NCBI GenBank assembly: GCA_033439795.1
Contig: JAUTDP010000011.1
Span: 186,001-250,000, forward strand
Direction of reading: 5' to 3'
DNA length: 64,000 nucleotides
From: Sordaria brevicollis
Lineage: Eukaryota; Ascomycota; Sordariomycetes; Sordariales; Sordariaceae
Positions 21,616 to 33,963 of the stretch are shown here, in pieces (the stretch's first letter is position 1; every line of letters starts with the position of its first letter). The position numbers were made by a program, and so were the translations under genes. The notes beneath the pieces are model-generated. The model saw only the letters and a list, made by a program, of their open reading frames with translations. It ran no database searches and was not told the DNA's origin.

Positions 21616-24585
21616 TTTGTGTTAAGGGGCGACGCCGCCAAGCGAAGGATGGACTGCGAATACTGTGGCGACGGCTCGTAAGGGGAACCAAGCTATGAAC
21701 CACCAGGGCTAGGCATCAAGCGTATAGCTGGTGGAGTTGTATGGTCGTAGGTTGAAGGGGTCGAGAAGGGTCGAGTACAATATTCGGTCAACTGCGGTCC
21801 GCGGGGGTCGGTCAATCGAAGCGGCGGTAGATGGCTCGGAGGGAATAAGGAGACGCTGAAGAGATCGTGTATGTAGGCTATGTTGGAAGGATGGAAAAGC
21901 GTCGTAGTGGTCTGACTCGCCGTCGACTCTTCTGGCTTTGGCGACTACTCTGTAGAAAGTAAACCCTGCTTGTCAGATTACCAGTTCGGGTGTACAAATA
22001 TGGTTGCGTGTTGCGTGTTGGGCATTTGGAACAGGAGAGGCAGGTCTGGTCGATCGAGTAGTAGTGTCGTCCTGGACCTGGTAGCCGCGCTGGAACTAGA
22101 ATGGAACCAGGAGATGAGGAAGCTCCAATCAACCTCCAGGGTACCCGGGGAACAGGGGGGGGGGGGGGGGGGAGGTTCGGCACGGGGGACCGCGATGGTG
22201 TATTTTTTTCTGGGAGGTGTGCTGGCCAAGCTGATGCAAGGCCACGACTGCGGGCAGTGCTGTGTGAGGTGCGATGATGCGTTGCGTTGCGATGCGAACG
22301 GTTGCAGTCGAGGAGGCAGAAAGTGTAGGAACAGACAGAAATAGGAAATGCGGAATTCAGGAGTTGATAATGGGCGGATGGCGGATAGGGTGGAGGTTGA
22401 AGGTTGAAGACAGCCAAATAGAGGTTCCAGGTAGCCCAGTAGAGAACTATAGTACAGAAAGGGTACGTACCGTGAACCTGTTGAAGAGAGACAATCGGTC
22501 GGTAGGTCGGTAGGTCGGTGCCAAAAGACGATCGGGGGAGGTTGAATGGGTTGAATAGAAAGACTATGCGGACCGCCGGTGATGGTCGGGGATAGAAGTC
22601 GGTGAGAGAATCCCGAGAGAGTTGCCAGTTTCTCTTTCTTCTTCGAGAGTGCCAGTCCAGCTGCTGCAGTGCTGCAAGTGCAAGAGGGAAAATGGAGACA
22701 ATTGCGGATGGGCTGCGGCTACCTCTAGTTGGACCTCTAGCATGTAGCTGAATTGAACTGAGTGGTAGGTGTGATACTTCCACTAACAACTCAACACACC
22801 TTGACGAATAGAGTCCCGTCTCGTTAACGTCCAAACTGAAACCGCCCAATATCTGGATTATGTGAGTGGTTGAGGTTGAAGAACAATGACCTCTGAATTG
22901 AAACGAGCAACTGAGAAAGTGTCGAATCAAGTCAAGCTCGCATCCATTCCACTTTCCATTCTCTCTTCAGTCTTCGCAGAGGAACATCCGAATCCACCTT
23001 TCCATTTCTAGGCTGCCCGCTAGCGAGGTACGACAGTCCATCAAATACAGTGGACGGGCACCTTCTGTCACTTCCTATTCCTCCGCTAAAAATGGGCAAA
23101 TCCACTCTTGCGGCGTCACTCTCCGCCGGCGGGCCATTGCAGTGTTGGGAACTTCCTTGAGGAGGATCCATCCATCTTCACCACACATCAAACTCTGACC
23201 CTCACTCTCTGTGATCCAATGCGAGATACTTCATACAGCAGAAGAAACATGGAAGCCTTCGACATGGAACACTCACAACGTTACCGGCCACTTGGTAATG
23301 GGGTGTCCTGTACGAATCTCTATTCATAGTATACAATGACAACTGTCGTCCAGGTTGCCTTGGAAGGGACACAGAAAATGAAAAAAAGGTGATTGCCGGT
23401 TATCTCGGTACTGCTGAGTTTAATCAACGCAGAGGCCACGGTAGGAGATTAGCGACGAGAGATGATGATGATAGATGCCGATGCCAGACGAGAGAGAGAT
23501 CCATTGTGAAGCTTGGACTTCTTCCAAGTCTTCAATTGAAGATTGAAATTTCAATTCATGTTAAAGAAACCGTGCAACCTGCATCGATTGGGAGGCGCGG
23601 CGTTAACGCACTCCTGCGTTAGCTGCCGCCTTGACATGCACATGACAGCTGGGCCTTGCGTGGGGGATGACGGAGCTGATGGTTTGGAATAAAGATAAGA
23701 GATATGGGATTAGGAAAATCTGAGGGATCAAGACTGCATTGTACGTATCGATTGCTCTTTAAAGGATCTCTGGATACACGTTCCGTATGAACGCTGGTGA
23801 AGCTATTGGATCCCAATGCCTTCCACTTCATCTCGTAGTGACTTTCTGCAATCATAAATTGTTAGTGCACAGTCCACTTAGCCATCCCGCCTTGTCTAAA
23901 TGCCTTCTCCGACCCCGCCTCCTCGTCTCGGCGTCAGCCTGTCTCTGGCCTACACGGTTTCTCGTATAAAGACGCTGACGAATCTCTACGATGATTTATG
24001 TTGGTTTCAGAAATGCAGGTTCTGGGTTATCGTGAGGCTTGTTATCATCCAATTTCTCGTTTAAACGGTCTTTCGAGATGCAGGTGGAACTAAAGCTCCA
24101 GTCTACATCCGGCGTCAAGCTTCCAGGTTTTCATGTCAAAGGGCACAACGAATGGCAAGAGAAATCTCAACTTGGAGTGAAAACGCAAAGTCTTGAAAAT
24201 AGTCCACAGGTTGTTGGACTCTCTAAGTTGGATTTCGCTACCACTGATACTATAAAAGCAGGCAGGCCGTTTGTCACAATGACCGACACCGTTGGGACCT
24301 TCCTCATCTTTGTCCCTACGGCGATTGACTTCTCGCACTTACCTCCAGAATGGCGGGTCTGAGGATCATACCGCATGCCTTTTGTCCTAGTTACTTCACC
24401 GAACGCCAGAATGAAATCTTTCGTGAGGAAAGAGCCAGATAGCTTCACGATGGCAAGATGACGTCTAAACCAGCAGAGAAGCCCTCGACATTCTCCTCAA
24501 AACCTCCATAACCTAGATCCTTTCAGACCGAAATCTCGTTCCGCTTCTTTGACGACGAAGGCCTCATCAATCAGCATCGCCCACC
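21616..24585. promoter_or_regulatory. Long divergent spacer between PDK1 gene and 447-aa protein gene
   Basis: Nearly 3 kb separate the two divergent start codons. Open frames here start at non-ATG codons and show no recognisable protein. A G18 homopolymer lies at 22155-22172, inside the likely PDK1 5' leader or promoter. Otherwise I see no structured feature. Confidence 0.5.
22155..22172. repeat. Poly-G homopolymer, 18 nt
   Basis: Eighteen uninterrupted G on the plus strand, about 540 nt upstream of the PDK1-like start codon. The true length may vary because homopolymers are error-prone. Confidence 0.85.
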
Positions 24586-25988
24586 ATGCTGCGTCTCCGA
24601 CCTACCGTCCTCGCCTTGACAATGGCAGAGGTCGAAGAAGTCGAGGACCGTCGCAGGGGCTATCGCCAAATCAGCAAGAGACAAGTGATTAACCACACAC
24701 GCGCCTCGGAGAACGCAACGTCGGCAACCTCATCCCCGTCCTTTCAGGACTACAGCGATAGTGATGATCAAGAGACAGACAGCCCCGGTCATGACAGCAC
24801 AGAGCAACCTTTCCAGCTGCCCGTGATGCCAGCCCGCTTCCCAGATGAACAAACCGAAGCAGTCCCGATTGCCCGGCCTTCGTTTCCCAACGCCTCCTTC
24901 GACCAGCGTCACTGCGAGCAGTCCGTTGACGGTGCTGCAGATGAGCGCGACCTTGATCAGCAGCCCCAAGCTAGCTCGTCTCGAAGCCAGCTTCCTGTCA
25001 GAACGTCAAGGTCTGGTCAAAGAATTGGGAGCAATCCGGGATCGTCAGCCCAGACCTCGGTCGGCCAGAGAGTTGCAAGCCGCGAAACAACACCTCAGGC
25101 TCAGAGATCATCTGCTCGCCGTGGCAACAGAGGGGGTGCCGGTGGTTTCCAGCAATTCGAGATCTCGTTTCAAAACTTGAGCATCAGGACCCGGCCAGCC
25201 ACTCCTGCTTCTGCAGCAAAACCCATCTTTGCAACGGGTCCCGGTAAGGTACGCAAATACCATGACTTCATGAGTATTCACTCAGCCTGACTTACAGTTC
25301 TTGCCAGGCCACGACGTCAAATGCTACCGGAATCTATCTTCGGGGTGGCGGGTCTCGTGCTACCCCAGACTCCCATGCCACGACCTCGGAGGCCGAAACA
25401 CCGTCTTCCTTTGTTCGTTTTACCCGAAGCATGACCGGCGCTGTTCCCCGTCACGGTAGCTCACCCTCTGAACGTTTAGAGCGTCATGTCAGCAGCAGAA
25501 ACCGTACCCCGGTTGCAGCCTCGCCCAGCAGCGTCGGCACCAGCAGCACCCGCCCTGCGCCAGTAATTGAGTCCCCGTCGACACCAACTCGCAAGCCCGT
25601 GACCACAGCCAGACCGCCTGCTACCACGCCTGCTAGAACTCCAGCAAGCTTTCGAGTCTATAACGATTCTCTCCCTGCGTCTTCGCAACCTCGGACACCA
25701 CAGAACTTGCCTGAAGCCAGACATCAGAGTCGACTACTCCGTGAGGGTGCGTACACAGTTCCTGCCGGCTGGCGGGTCTCATTCTCGCAAGACCAGCGGA
25801 CCCCGACTACTAGCCGGGCACGACGGGGACATGGGGGTAGAAGAGAGCCAAGTCCGCAGGGTTTAAGGACGCCCGGTATGGTCGGGCTGTATGGAGGGAC
25901 AGAGAATCATACTGATGACGGTGTGGTATTTGCTGATATCAGAGGTGAGAGTGGTGATGTGGATGAAGCGTCGCTGGCGCATTCGTGA
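24586..25988 (+). CDS. Hypothetical 447-aa disordered protein
   Basis: Two exons (24586-25248 and 25308-25988) give 447 aa. I do not recognise the protein. It starts MLRLRPTVLALTMAEVEEV and is rich in Ser, Thr, Arg, Pro and Gln almost throughout, so it is likely disordered. A second in-frame Met at residue 13 could be the real start. More ordered-looking pieces are FQQFEISFQNLSIRTRPA (end of exon 1) and TVPAGWRVSFSQDQRTPTT. The C terminus has GVVFADIRGES at residues 426-436, very like the C-terminal GVFFSDIREES of the Sfi1-like protein in this window. The 59-nt intron uses donor GTACGC and a CCTGAC branch 15-20 nt before the acceptor, and it keeps frame in phase 0. Arg/Ser/Pro runs could be kinase sites, which is speculation. 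Confidence 0.75.
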
Positions 25989-28894
25989 AGTGACAGCTTG
26001 AAGAGAGTGAAATGAGGTATGATGAAAGGGCTCGCGTGTATTGGTGTATGCGGTGCAGTTGCTAAGATGAAGAATGAGGTAATGGCTTGGCAGATGTTTG
26101 GTGATGGGTGATGTGTGGTTGATGCATCGTGATGGCATTTCTTATCGAAAGAGGAGAGGCCAGCAATCCGCCACTCGTTGGAACTGCTTTATTCGATGAA
26201 GCTCTCATGGTTAGATCCGAATGTTGTCGTTGCCGAAAAACAATAAAAATATACTTATAAAATAAGGGATCATCATGGCGAACTCCACCAACTTGCGTGA
26301 TCGTCCATCAAGGACCAGCCAGCATGGCTCGCTCTTTCAAGGGTTCTGTTTTGGTCTCCATCTTGTTACGTCGTCAGGTGTGGAAAGCAAATTGGGTGAC
26401 CAAGGCGGTGCCAGTTGCGCGAGTGAGGCTGGTTGGTGATGGATAGATTGAATGAAAAGGGACATGATTTACAGGAAAGGGCTGTGTGTGTTTCGAGTCA
26501 AGTCGAGCCGAGCCGCCCAGTCTTGTGTGAGGAGACTGGAGCAGATCTCCATTGCGGGAGCTGAGAGGGGAACAGGATGGCAATGCCGTGGATGGGAGGG
26601 ACGAAAAGATTGGGAAGGGATGAACAATCTGACAGAGTGACGGGAGAGAACTGAAGCGAGGATGGAAGCTGCTGCTGCTCCTCAGTCAGGTTCGGTTACA
26701 CGACACAACTTCTTGCACAACTCTGTTATCTGTTGCACAATTTGGGTGTGCAGCTTATCATTGAGGCGGTCTGGGGTACGGGGATACCTCTCCACTTGTC
26801 TGCCTGCCACGGACAAGAATCTGAGAGGCGTCTTTCTCGGCAGGCAAGCTGTCAAGTGGTCAGCTGACCGAAAACTGAGCTGCAAGAGGAAGGGGTGGAA
26901 AAATTGAAAGAGGCCCTTGAAACTCTGCAAGATCATTGGTTGATGCACGAAGAGGGCGTCGAAAAAACGAGCCGCAGGGGTTCAACAATTTCCGCAAGCA
27001 AAAACGGAAAAGTGCGAGTGTGAGAAAGTGGGGAAAGCCCGCAAGGAAAGGTGAGTGGGGCCATTTTTCACGGGACACGGGTCACGGAATTTTGTCGGTT
27101 TGTTGATGGAATCTGCCGCACTGCACCGGCCACACCGGGGAAGGAAGGAACGAAGCGAGCGAGACGGCGCGCGGCGCGGCAGGCTCTCTGACGGTGCACG
27201 GACCATCTTTCTTGCCTTCTCCAGTGAGACGGTTTTCTCAACGGCGGCACAGGACCAGGCTCGGTGACATTTTGGAATTTCTTGAGTGAGAGTCGCGTTC
27301 CGAGTGGGGACCAGCCAACGCGGGCTTGGCTTCCATCCAGTTTGCCAGTGAGTCTCCCAGACAGAAAAAAGGCGAGGCGGGTTGCCGGCCACCCTTTTCT
27401 TCTTGTCCGTGTCTGGCAGTCTGCTGGTTTTTGTCAACAAGGGGGCAAACCGCCCGCCCTAGAAACATTGATCTTGTACCGTATCTGCCAGGCTAAACCG
27501 GATTCGGAGCCATGAGATGTTCCGCAAGAAAACTGCCCCGGGCTTTTCTGCCCCAGAACCAACAAACCAATCAGATGTCATGCTTTAGGTATGGTCCCGC
27601 TTTATCCTCCGAAAGCCAATTGGAGATCTTTCAGGCGATTGCCGCACCCTGGCGTTGCTTGGCGGTTCCTGGCGCGATGTACCTGAGCGGGTTTGTACCT
27701 CTGTACCTGCACTGGCGAGACTGCGTTGCCGCGGCCTGTGCAGCCGGCAATGCTTCTCTGTCGGTCATAGCGTCCTGACCAATCAACGACAAGTGTTAAG
27801 ACAAGCGGGCAGATGTCGGACAAGTGGCAGCATTGTCTTTCCCGTCCGTGCCAGCCGGCAGCTGTGCGCCTGTCAGCTCGATTCGGTTGCCTTTTCTGTC
27901 TGCCTTTCTCGTTCCATCCACACAGCGAGAGCAAAGAGACATCGGTCCAGACACCTTCGCTTTGTCGCCCGTCTCTTGCAGTCTCGCTGACCCTCGTCTC
28001 GCGCGCCTCCAGCTTCCACACACTTTTCGTTGCGGTTGCGCTTCCACACACAGAATCCATGGACCACGGTCCCATCCACGCTTCACGTCTGGGGTATGAG
28101 TGAGAGAGAGTCTCGCGGGTGCCCGTCCTGCCGTGTTCTGAGAACCTCTCTTTTTGCCAGTCTCGCTCCCACATTTCGCCGCCTGCATCCCCCAGCATCC
28201 ATCCCCATCCCTCACACAGTACCAGAGTACCTGCTACTTTCTGTTTTTGACTTCCACTTCCACTTCCATCTCACGTCCACACTTTCTGTGATCTGATGTC
28301 CTCGGATCCCCGTTCCTCTCTCCATTCTTTTTTCTACACACCCCATCCTCCACCACTCACCACTTCCCATTCTTCTTCTCTTCCGTCCCATCCTCTCTTC
28401 CTCTCTTTCCTCCATCCCATCCTCACCACTCTCACTTATATCTACCTCGACCTCCACCTTCTTCCTCTACCTACCACCACCACCACCATCCTTCCTTGAT
28501 CACGAGGCTCCCATCGATATAAGACCTCCCTCCCATCCTCCTCCTCTACTGCAGGTCACCACCAGCCTGCTCATCTATCAACAGTCTTTTACTCTGGCTT
28601 ATACCAAACCAATCTTGGCGCCAGCTTATACCATCACTTACACCTCTTACCTAGTAGGACGCTCAAGTCCTCACCTACCTACCACAACACCATATTCCCC
28701 CTCTTCTGGCCATCTTCATTGATATTACCCGGCCAATCCTTCTACTAGACATTGTCGTCTACAATCAGAATCACATCACCTTCGCGTCTGATCTGGCTAG
28801 TGTCGGATCACCTGCGACTTACACGCCCTCGCCTTACCAATTTACCGAGAGCTAAACAGATACTACCTACCTACCTACCTACCTACCATCCATC
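25989..28894. other. Long gene-free stretch upstream of 305-aa protein gene
   Basis: This 2.9-kb stretch holds the 3' end of the previous gene and a long promoter and leader for the next. No open frame looks like a protein. From about 28290 to 28500 it is strongly pyrimidine-rich on the plus strand, as in CT-box fungal promoters near transcription starts. A CTAC repeat lies just before the start codon. Confidence 0.55.
28862..28888. repeat. CTAC tetranucleotide repeat in 5' leader
   Basis: About six tandem copies of CTAC lie a few bases upstream of the start codon of the 305-aa protein gene, in its probable 5' UTR. Confidence 0.8.
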
Positions 28895-29812
28895 ATGCCA
28901 TCCTACGACCGCTACTACGCATCGTCGCCAGTCGTCGCCATGCCAGCTCAAGTCGCCGCCCACAACTTCTCCTTTGGCAAGTCCTACTTGGACCAGCAAG
29001 CCTCGCTCAGCCAGCCCCCTACATGGCCGCAACTCCTCCGCACCTGCTCCGCGGCCGGCCGCAAACGCTCGCGTGATGAAGCCGCCGTCAACCTCGATCC
29101 TCCTGAGAAGATTCCCGAGCCCGTCATCAAGGAGTCAGAAGACGAATGGGTTTACGGCCCTGGCATGACCCTCATCAGAAAGAAGTCCGGATACGTCGCC
29201 GATGCTAGCAGCCAATCTGGCACCTGGGTCGACGAGAAGGCTGAGCTCGAAGCCAAGCGCAAGTCCGAAGAGGCTCTCAGCCTGCAGCAACAAATGTCCC
29301 AAGACAGACCATCCCTGCGCAGCCACAAATCGCAACGGCTCGACGCTCGCTCTGCCAGCAGCAATTCCACCAGTCGCGGCGGCAGCCCATTGCGCGATAC
29401 CATCAACCCAATGACCGCTTCTTCGGATTCGCTCGCTGGTCCAATTGTTGACGACTTCACCGTCCACCTCGGCATCGGCTGGGCCCGAATCCCCGAGACC
29501 ATTCAAGCTGCAGCTCGTGGTTGGGCGCGCTACATCGAAAACCACTACCCTGTCACGAATGCCAAGATCCTATTGGAAAGCCGTGGCCTCGCTGCGTACC
29601 TGGTTGAGGCCAACGAAGGGTACTTCCTATTCGCCGAGAACCTTCGTCAAGGGCGACTTGTTAGCAAGACTGCCGATGGCATGCTCCAAAATCTCAAGGG
29701 AACACCGCCTGTTTTTGATGGCCCCGTCACAATGGATGCCGCTCAAACGGCCAGACCCGCCAATGCTGGCCCATCCATCTTTGATGTTGCCAGCGAGATG
29801 GACATGAGCTAG
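28895..29812 (+). CDS. Hypothetical 305-aa fungal protein
   Basis: This intronless open frame begins MPSYDRYYASSPVV in a CATC-ATG context and ends ...ASEMDMS. I do not recognise a named family. The N-terminal 150 residues include a basic patch (CSAAGRKRSRDEA), a WVYGPGMTLIRKKSGYVAD segment and a Ser/Arg-rich linker. From about residue 185 to 285 the sequence looks folded: DDFTVHLGIGWARIPETIQA, ARGWARYIENHYP, ILLESRGLAAYLVEAN and GYFLFAENLRQGRLVSKT. No signal peptide or membrane segment is visible. The codon use and the long open frame support a real gene. It sits alone between two long gene-free stretches, so its neighbours say nothing about its role. Confidence 0.8.
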   Translation: MPSYDRYYASSPVVAMPAQVAAHNFSFGKSYLDQQASLSQPPTWPQLLRTCSAAGRKRSRDEAAVNLDPPEKIPEPVIKESEDEWVYGPGMTLIRKKSGYVADASSQSGTWVDEKAELEAKRKSEEALSLQQQMSQDRPSLRSHKSQRLDARSASSNSTSRGGSPLRDTINPMTASSDSLAGPIVDDFTVHLGIGWARIPETIQAAARGWARYIENHYPVTNAKILLESRGLAAYLVEANEGYFLFAENLRQGRLVSKTADGMLQNLKGTPPVFDGPVTMDAAQTARPANAGPSIFDVASEMDMS

Positions 29813-32800
29813 AGCGTTTTACATCATTGCGGTCTCCTTTTCTTCAATCTCTGCGATCTTGGGTGTTTTTTTGTGGTTGGTTGGCGTTATTGGGGGCTGG
29901 ACGACGTGCGTTTTCGGCGTTGATTGGCGAACGACAAAAGATGGTCACGACCGGCATGGTCAATGCGTGGCTCAACGACATGCCAGCGATTCGATTTCTC
30001 TGCGATTTTCATGCGATTTACTTTTTCATCTGAACTGACAATCAGTGCCTTTTTACTTTCGAGCATACGGTTTACGAGTTTCTTTCCTTTCCACTTGTGT
30101 TTTGGTTCGACTATTTCATTATGGATTCCGACACAACGATTCGGCGGCAAATCCGGGGTAACATTTCTTATTGGGGGCTTTTCATGGGAATCATCAGCGG
30201 GCGGAATAACCGAAACGAAACACGCAACGCCGTCAACGCGAAACTGTATCTGTAAGAATAGCAAGTTCAAAGCAAATGAAGTTAAGATCATAAGCAAACA
30301 AACATTTGAACATGCAAGGTTCCAGGTGGTCGTGATTGGTTTTCTTGGGTTGTTTATGCAAAAGTGAAGCTAGTGGAAATTATTTGGCGAAAAGAGCCAG
30401 GCGGTGAGGACGATAAGACAAGCGAAGCGGAGCCACCTAACATGGACGGGAGCTTCTGCAATCATCAGAGCTTCGAAATGCCAAGTGAAGTTCAAGCAAT
30501 TGCCCTCGGCGAGCGCGATGAGAATCCACTTTGTTGATGTCAGTGGTCTAGGTGTTTCGTTGTGCTTGGCAACAATGGCAAGATGGCAAGCCAGCCTCTT
30601 CGAAATTCAGACCTCGATGCCGAATATCCAGGTTGGCAAAGATTGCGGACGTTGAACGTGAAGATATTGTCGCAATGCCTTCGGTTCAAAGTTGGGAGAG
30701 ATCGGATGAATGACTTTTCGGAGGCGGTCTTTGCGCGATCACTCCTTTTCGTCTCTCCTGTCCAGTGTGTGTGCTCGGATGTGTGCTTGGACGGAAGAGC
30801 ACGCGATGTCTTGAGGATCGGGCCGTCGGCGCTCATGGTTGGCGACGACGACGGCCATGTATGTGCTTTGGAACAATTCTTTTCCCCAGTAGGAACAATT
30901 ACAGAGCCTTGAATGACTTCTTTCATGCCTGGTGTTCACAACCTCCTATAAGCAGGTTTGAAGGGAGAATTAATGATAAAGGAGAGGTGGATGTGCTACA
31001 GGGGCATGTTGGCGTCCCTTTGCTCCTGTGGTGGAACTTGGGAAGATACAGGCAGCTTAGACAGTTACTGGATTAACAGCCTGCGTGCAGATTTCTGCCT
31101 TACTCGAGTTAGGAGGGTATCTGTTGACATTGTCTTATCTTATCGCGCCCGACGCTCTGAGCGGCAGTGACCTGTCGGTGCAATAAAACAGAATCAGGAT
31201 AACGCTTTTCCTACCGTAGGTATCCCTTACTTTTGTTTCTTTTTGACTTTATCGAGGTTTTTTTGGAAATAATTGGCCTTGATATTTGAAGTCCTTTTTG
31301 TCTCCTCTCGGCCGGAAGCAGTAAGAGTTGGTTTGTCTCAAAGACTGGAGAAGTGGAAGCTGTGCATCGGACGGGAACAGTGGGGAAACTGGGACTGGTC
31401 TGGGACTCGAAAGTCGAAAGGGTTGCGGGTAGGTACACCACGAGTCTTCCGAGGGGGAAGTTTCATTGTTCTGGATAGTGATAAAACAGGTACAGTAGTT
31501 GGTAACTGTGATATAGACAAAGGAGAGTCAGGATGTAGGGCTGGAAGGTATGAGGCGAAGTCGATGAATAGAGAGGTTGCGGGAGTTGGTAGTGGTGGTG
31601 TAAGTCAACCATAGTATCCTCCCACCAACCAACATTTTAGGTTTGGATGTCGACTTTGACGATAAAGAGACGGCAACCAACTTACTTGACAACTGCAAAG
31701 ATAAAGAAAACGAGACTCTGCGTCAAGGGGCGAAGATTTGCCGAGCAACAACTGAACATCAAGAATCCGCGGTTGCCATGCGTCCTGACTGCGAACGATC
31801 GCGGTTGCGCTCACAGCCCGTTGCCCGCTGCAGGCTGCCTCGCTGAGACTTGCCTGCATTGGCTGAAGAGCAGAAAAGCTGCAGTATCGGTTGCTGTTTT
31901 CGTTTGGATGTCAATTTGTCAACGGTAAACAAAAACAATTTGAGGCTAGGAGACGAGGATCTACCTCGCGATGTTCTATGCATAGAAGCTCCTTTGTTTT
32001 GATGTGGTTGACCGGGCACTTTGTTCCACACCTCCCATCTTGAAGTGTGATGTCGTGAACAAAGACTTCCAGGCATAACAGCTCCACCTTTGACCACAAG
32101 CTCCAAGTCCAACTGGCAACCGGGAGGACTACCAACGAGCTTCATGCCATCATAGCTTTCGTTATTACAGATTTCGAATTTGTATACTTGACCTTCTATT
32201 TCATCTAGCGAGTTTCTTTTCCGCCGATTTCTTTTTCGAGTCTGGTCGTCTTCGAAACATCTAGCTGCGACTTCAACTGCGGAAGCTGTCTGTCAGTCTT
32301 CAAGACACTAAACCCAGCTCTTTAGGACCAACCATTCGTTATCCTCTGCCCACTCCAACAAGACAACCACCACCACCTCCGAAGTTCGAATAGTTAACTC
32401 TGATTGATGAGCCCCTGGTGACTCAAACTGCACTGACGAGGCACACCAGACTTTCAAAGGTCCTCAACCAAGCTTATCGCGGCCGTTCTGTTAGACCTGT
32501 CAATCGCACCAGCAGCAGCGGGAATCTCGCCCGTCACTTTGAGTGGTCGCAGCAACACCACCACCTTGACCACCACCACCACTCCGACTGCTTCTACGAA
32601 TAGCGAATAGACCCAGGTAGTGGGTGGTATTTCCCCTGCTTGTGGCGATATCGCCATCGTTCTCGACAAGACGGCCTCGACTTTAGCAACGGGTTAAACA
32701 CAGTCAACACAGCCTCGACGGGAGATCACAAGCCTTTGACAAGCCCTGGGCTCGCGAATTCAGCTTGTTAGTGCCCAGGCTTGTGGCCGTGCCGGTGCCG

Positions 32801-33963
32801 GTGCCGGTTGTGAAGAGAAAGAAGCTTTCAAGTTTTTCCTCACAAAGCCGAACGCAGGGGTATCTTCCAAGAAAAAAGACTTTCAAGTCGCCTGGTTCTC
32901 ACCTGAATTGCTGCCCCTGGCGTTTTCTTTTGGTGGCCCGGTGTCTTCCCTTTCCCTTGTCCCCCGTTGAGAGATCTCGAAGACGGAAGACAAAAAAAGC
33001 AGGCGCCGAATATTGTGGGGCTGGTTTTCCCGCTGCAGCATCTGCTTGCGTGAAAGCACCGCACTTTGATTCAGTTGACTCCGACCATTTGCCCTGGATT
33101 TTCGAGACTGGATGCAACGTCTTTCCTGTTCCTGTTTCTAAGTTTCCGTTCCTGTTTTTTTGTCTTTCTTCTGCTGCTTGGTCTTTTCTTATTTTCTTCC
33201 CTCTCCCGTTCTGTCCCTGTTTCCTGCAGCTATTCTCCGGTTTCTAAACCTTCTTTTTTTCGTCGTCCCTTGCCTTGCCGAATCTATCTTGCAGCTTGTT
33301 TGTTTTCTCTCTTTTTTCTGTTTTGTAGACCTGAAGCAAGTACATGAGACGACGAGAGACGACAAGACGAATTGAAGCAAGAGAAGCTGAAGAAACACAC
33401 AACACGCTTCGTTCAACGCGTACAACCGCATTCTCTCACACAAAGACAGCGGCGGACCAGAATTTCGGTGTTACCCTACGGTACACTCTGCGATAGAGAG
33501 AAACCAGCCTCCTGCCCGCATGCCACACTGCATCTGACGCCGCTCACAGCTTCGACGGCAGCAGCAAGCAGCATTGACCCCTCAACCACCACCAACCACC
33601 CCGGCAGCGGTCCGGCAGCCAGCTGTCCATCGACCCCAATTCGAGGCTCACCACTCACAGAAGCCAAGCGAGACGGCGACGACGATCAAGGCAAGGAAGA
33701 GAAAGTGAGGCAGCCCAGCTAGACCAGCCTAGCTAGGGAAAACCGGGTCGGGGAAATTTTGAAGAAGTTGGATTGAAGAAAGAAGAAGGAAATTCGGACG
33801 ACCTCAAGAAACACTGCAGTCAAAAGAAGGGGTCCACAGCCCAAGGAGTGCGCGCGCATCCAACCGGCGCATATCCACTGACGCATCATCGGGCCAGGCA
33901 CCACCACGACGGACAGCGCATCACGTAGAATCCGAATTGCAACTCGTTCCCCGAAAAAAATCC
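29813..33963. other. 4.1-kb gene-free stretch before BTB gene
   Basis: No convincing gene is visible on either strand. Open frames are short and mostly start at non-ATG codons. The last 1 kb (about 32,900-33,960) probably contains the BTB gene promoter and a long 5' leader. The remainder is unexplained single-copy DNA of ordinary composition. A lowly expressed non-coding RNA cannot be excluded. Confidence 0.5.

Noticed and set aside
27512..27778. An 88-codon plus-strand ATG frame in the 26-28.9 kb spacer
   Set aside because: No recognisable protein, no good splice context, and similar-length frames arise by chance in GC-balanced spacer DNA.
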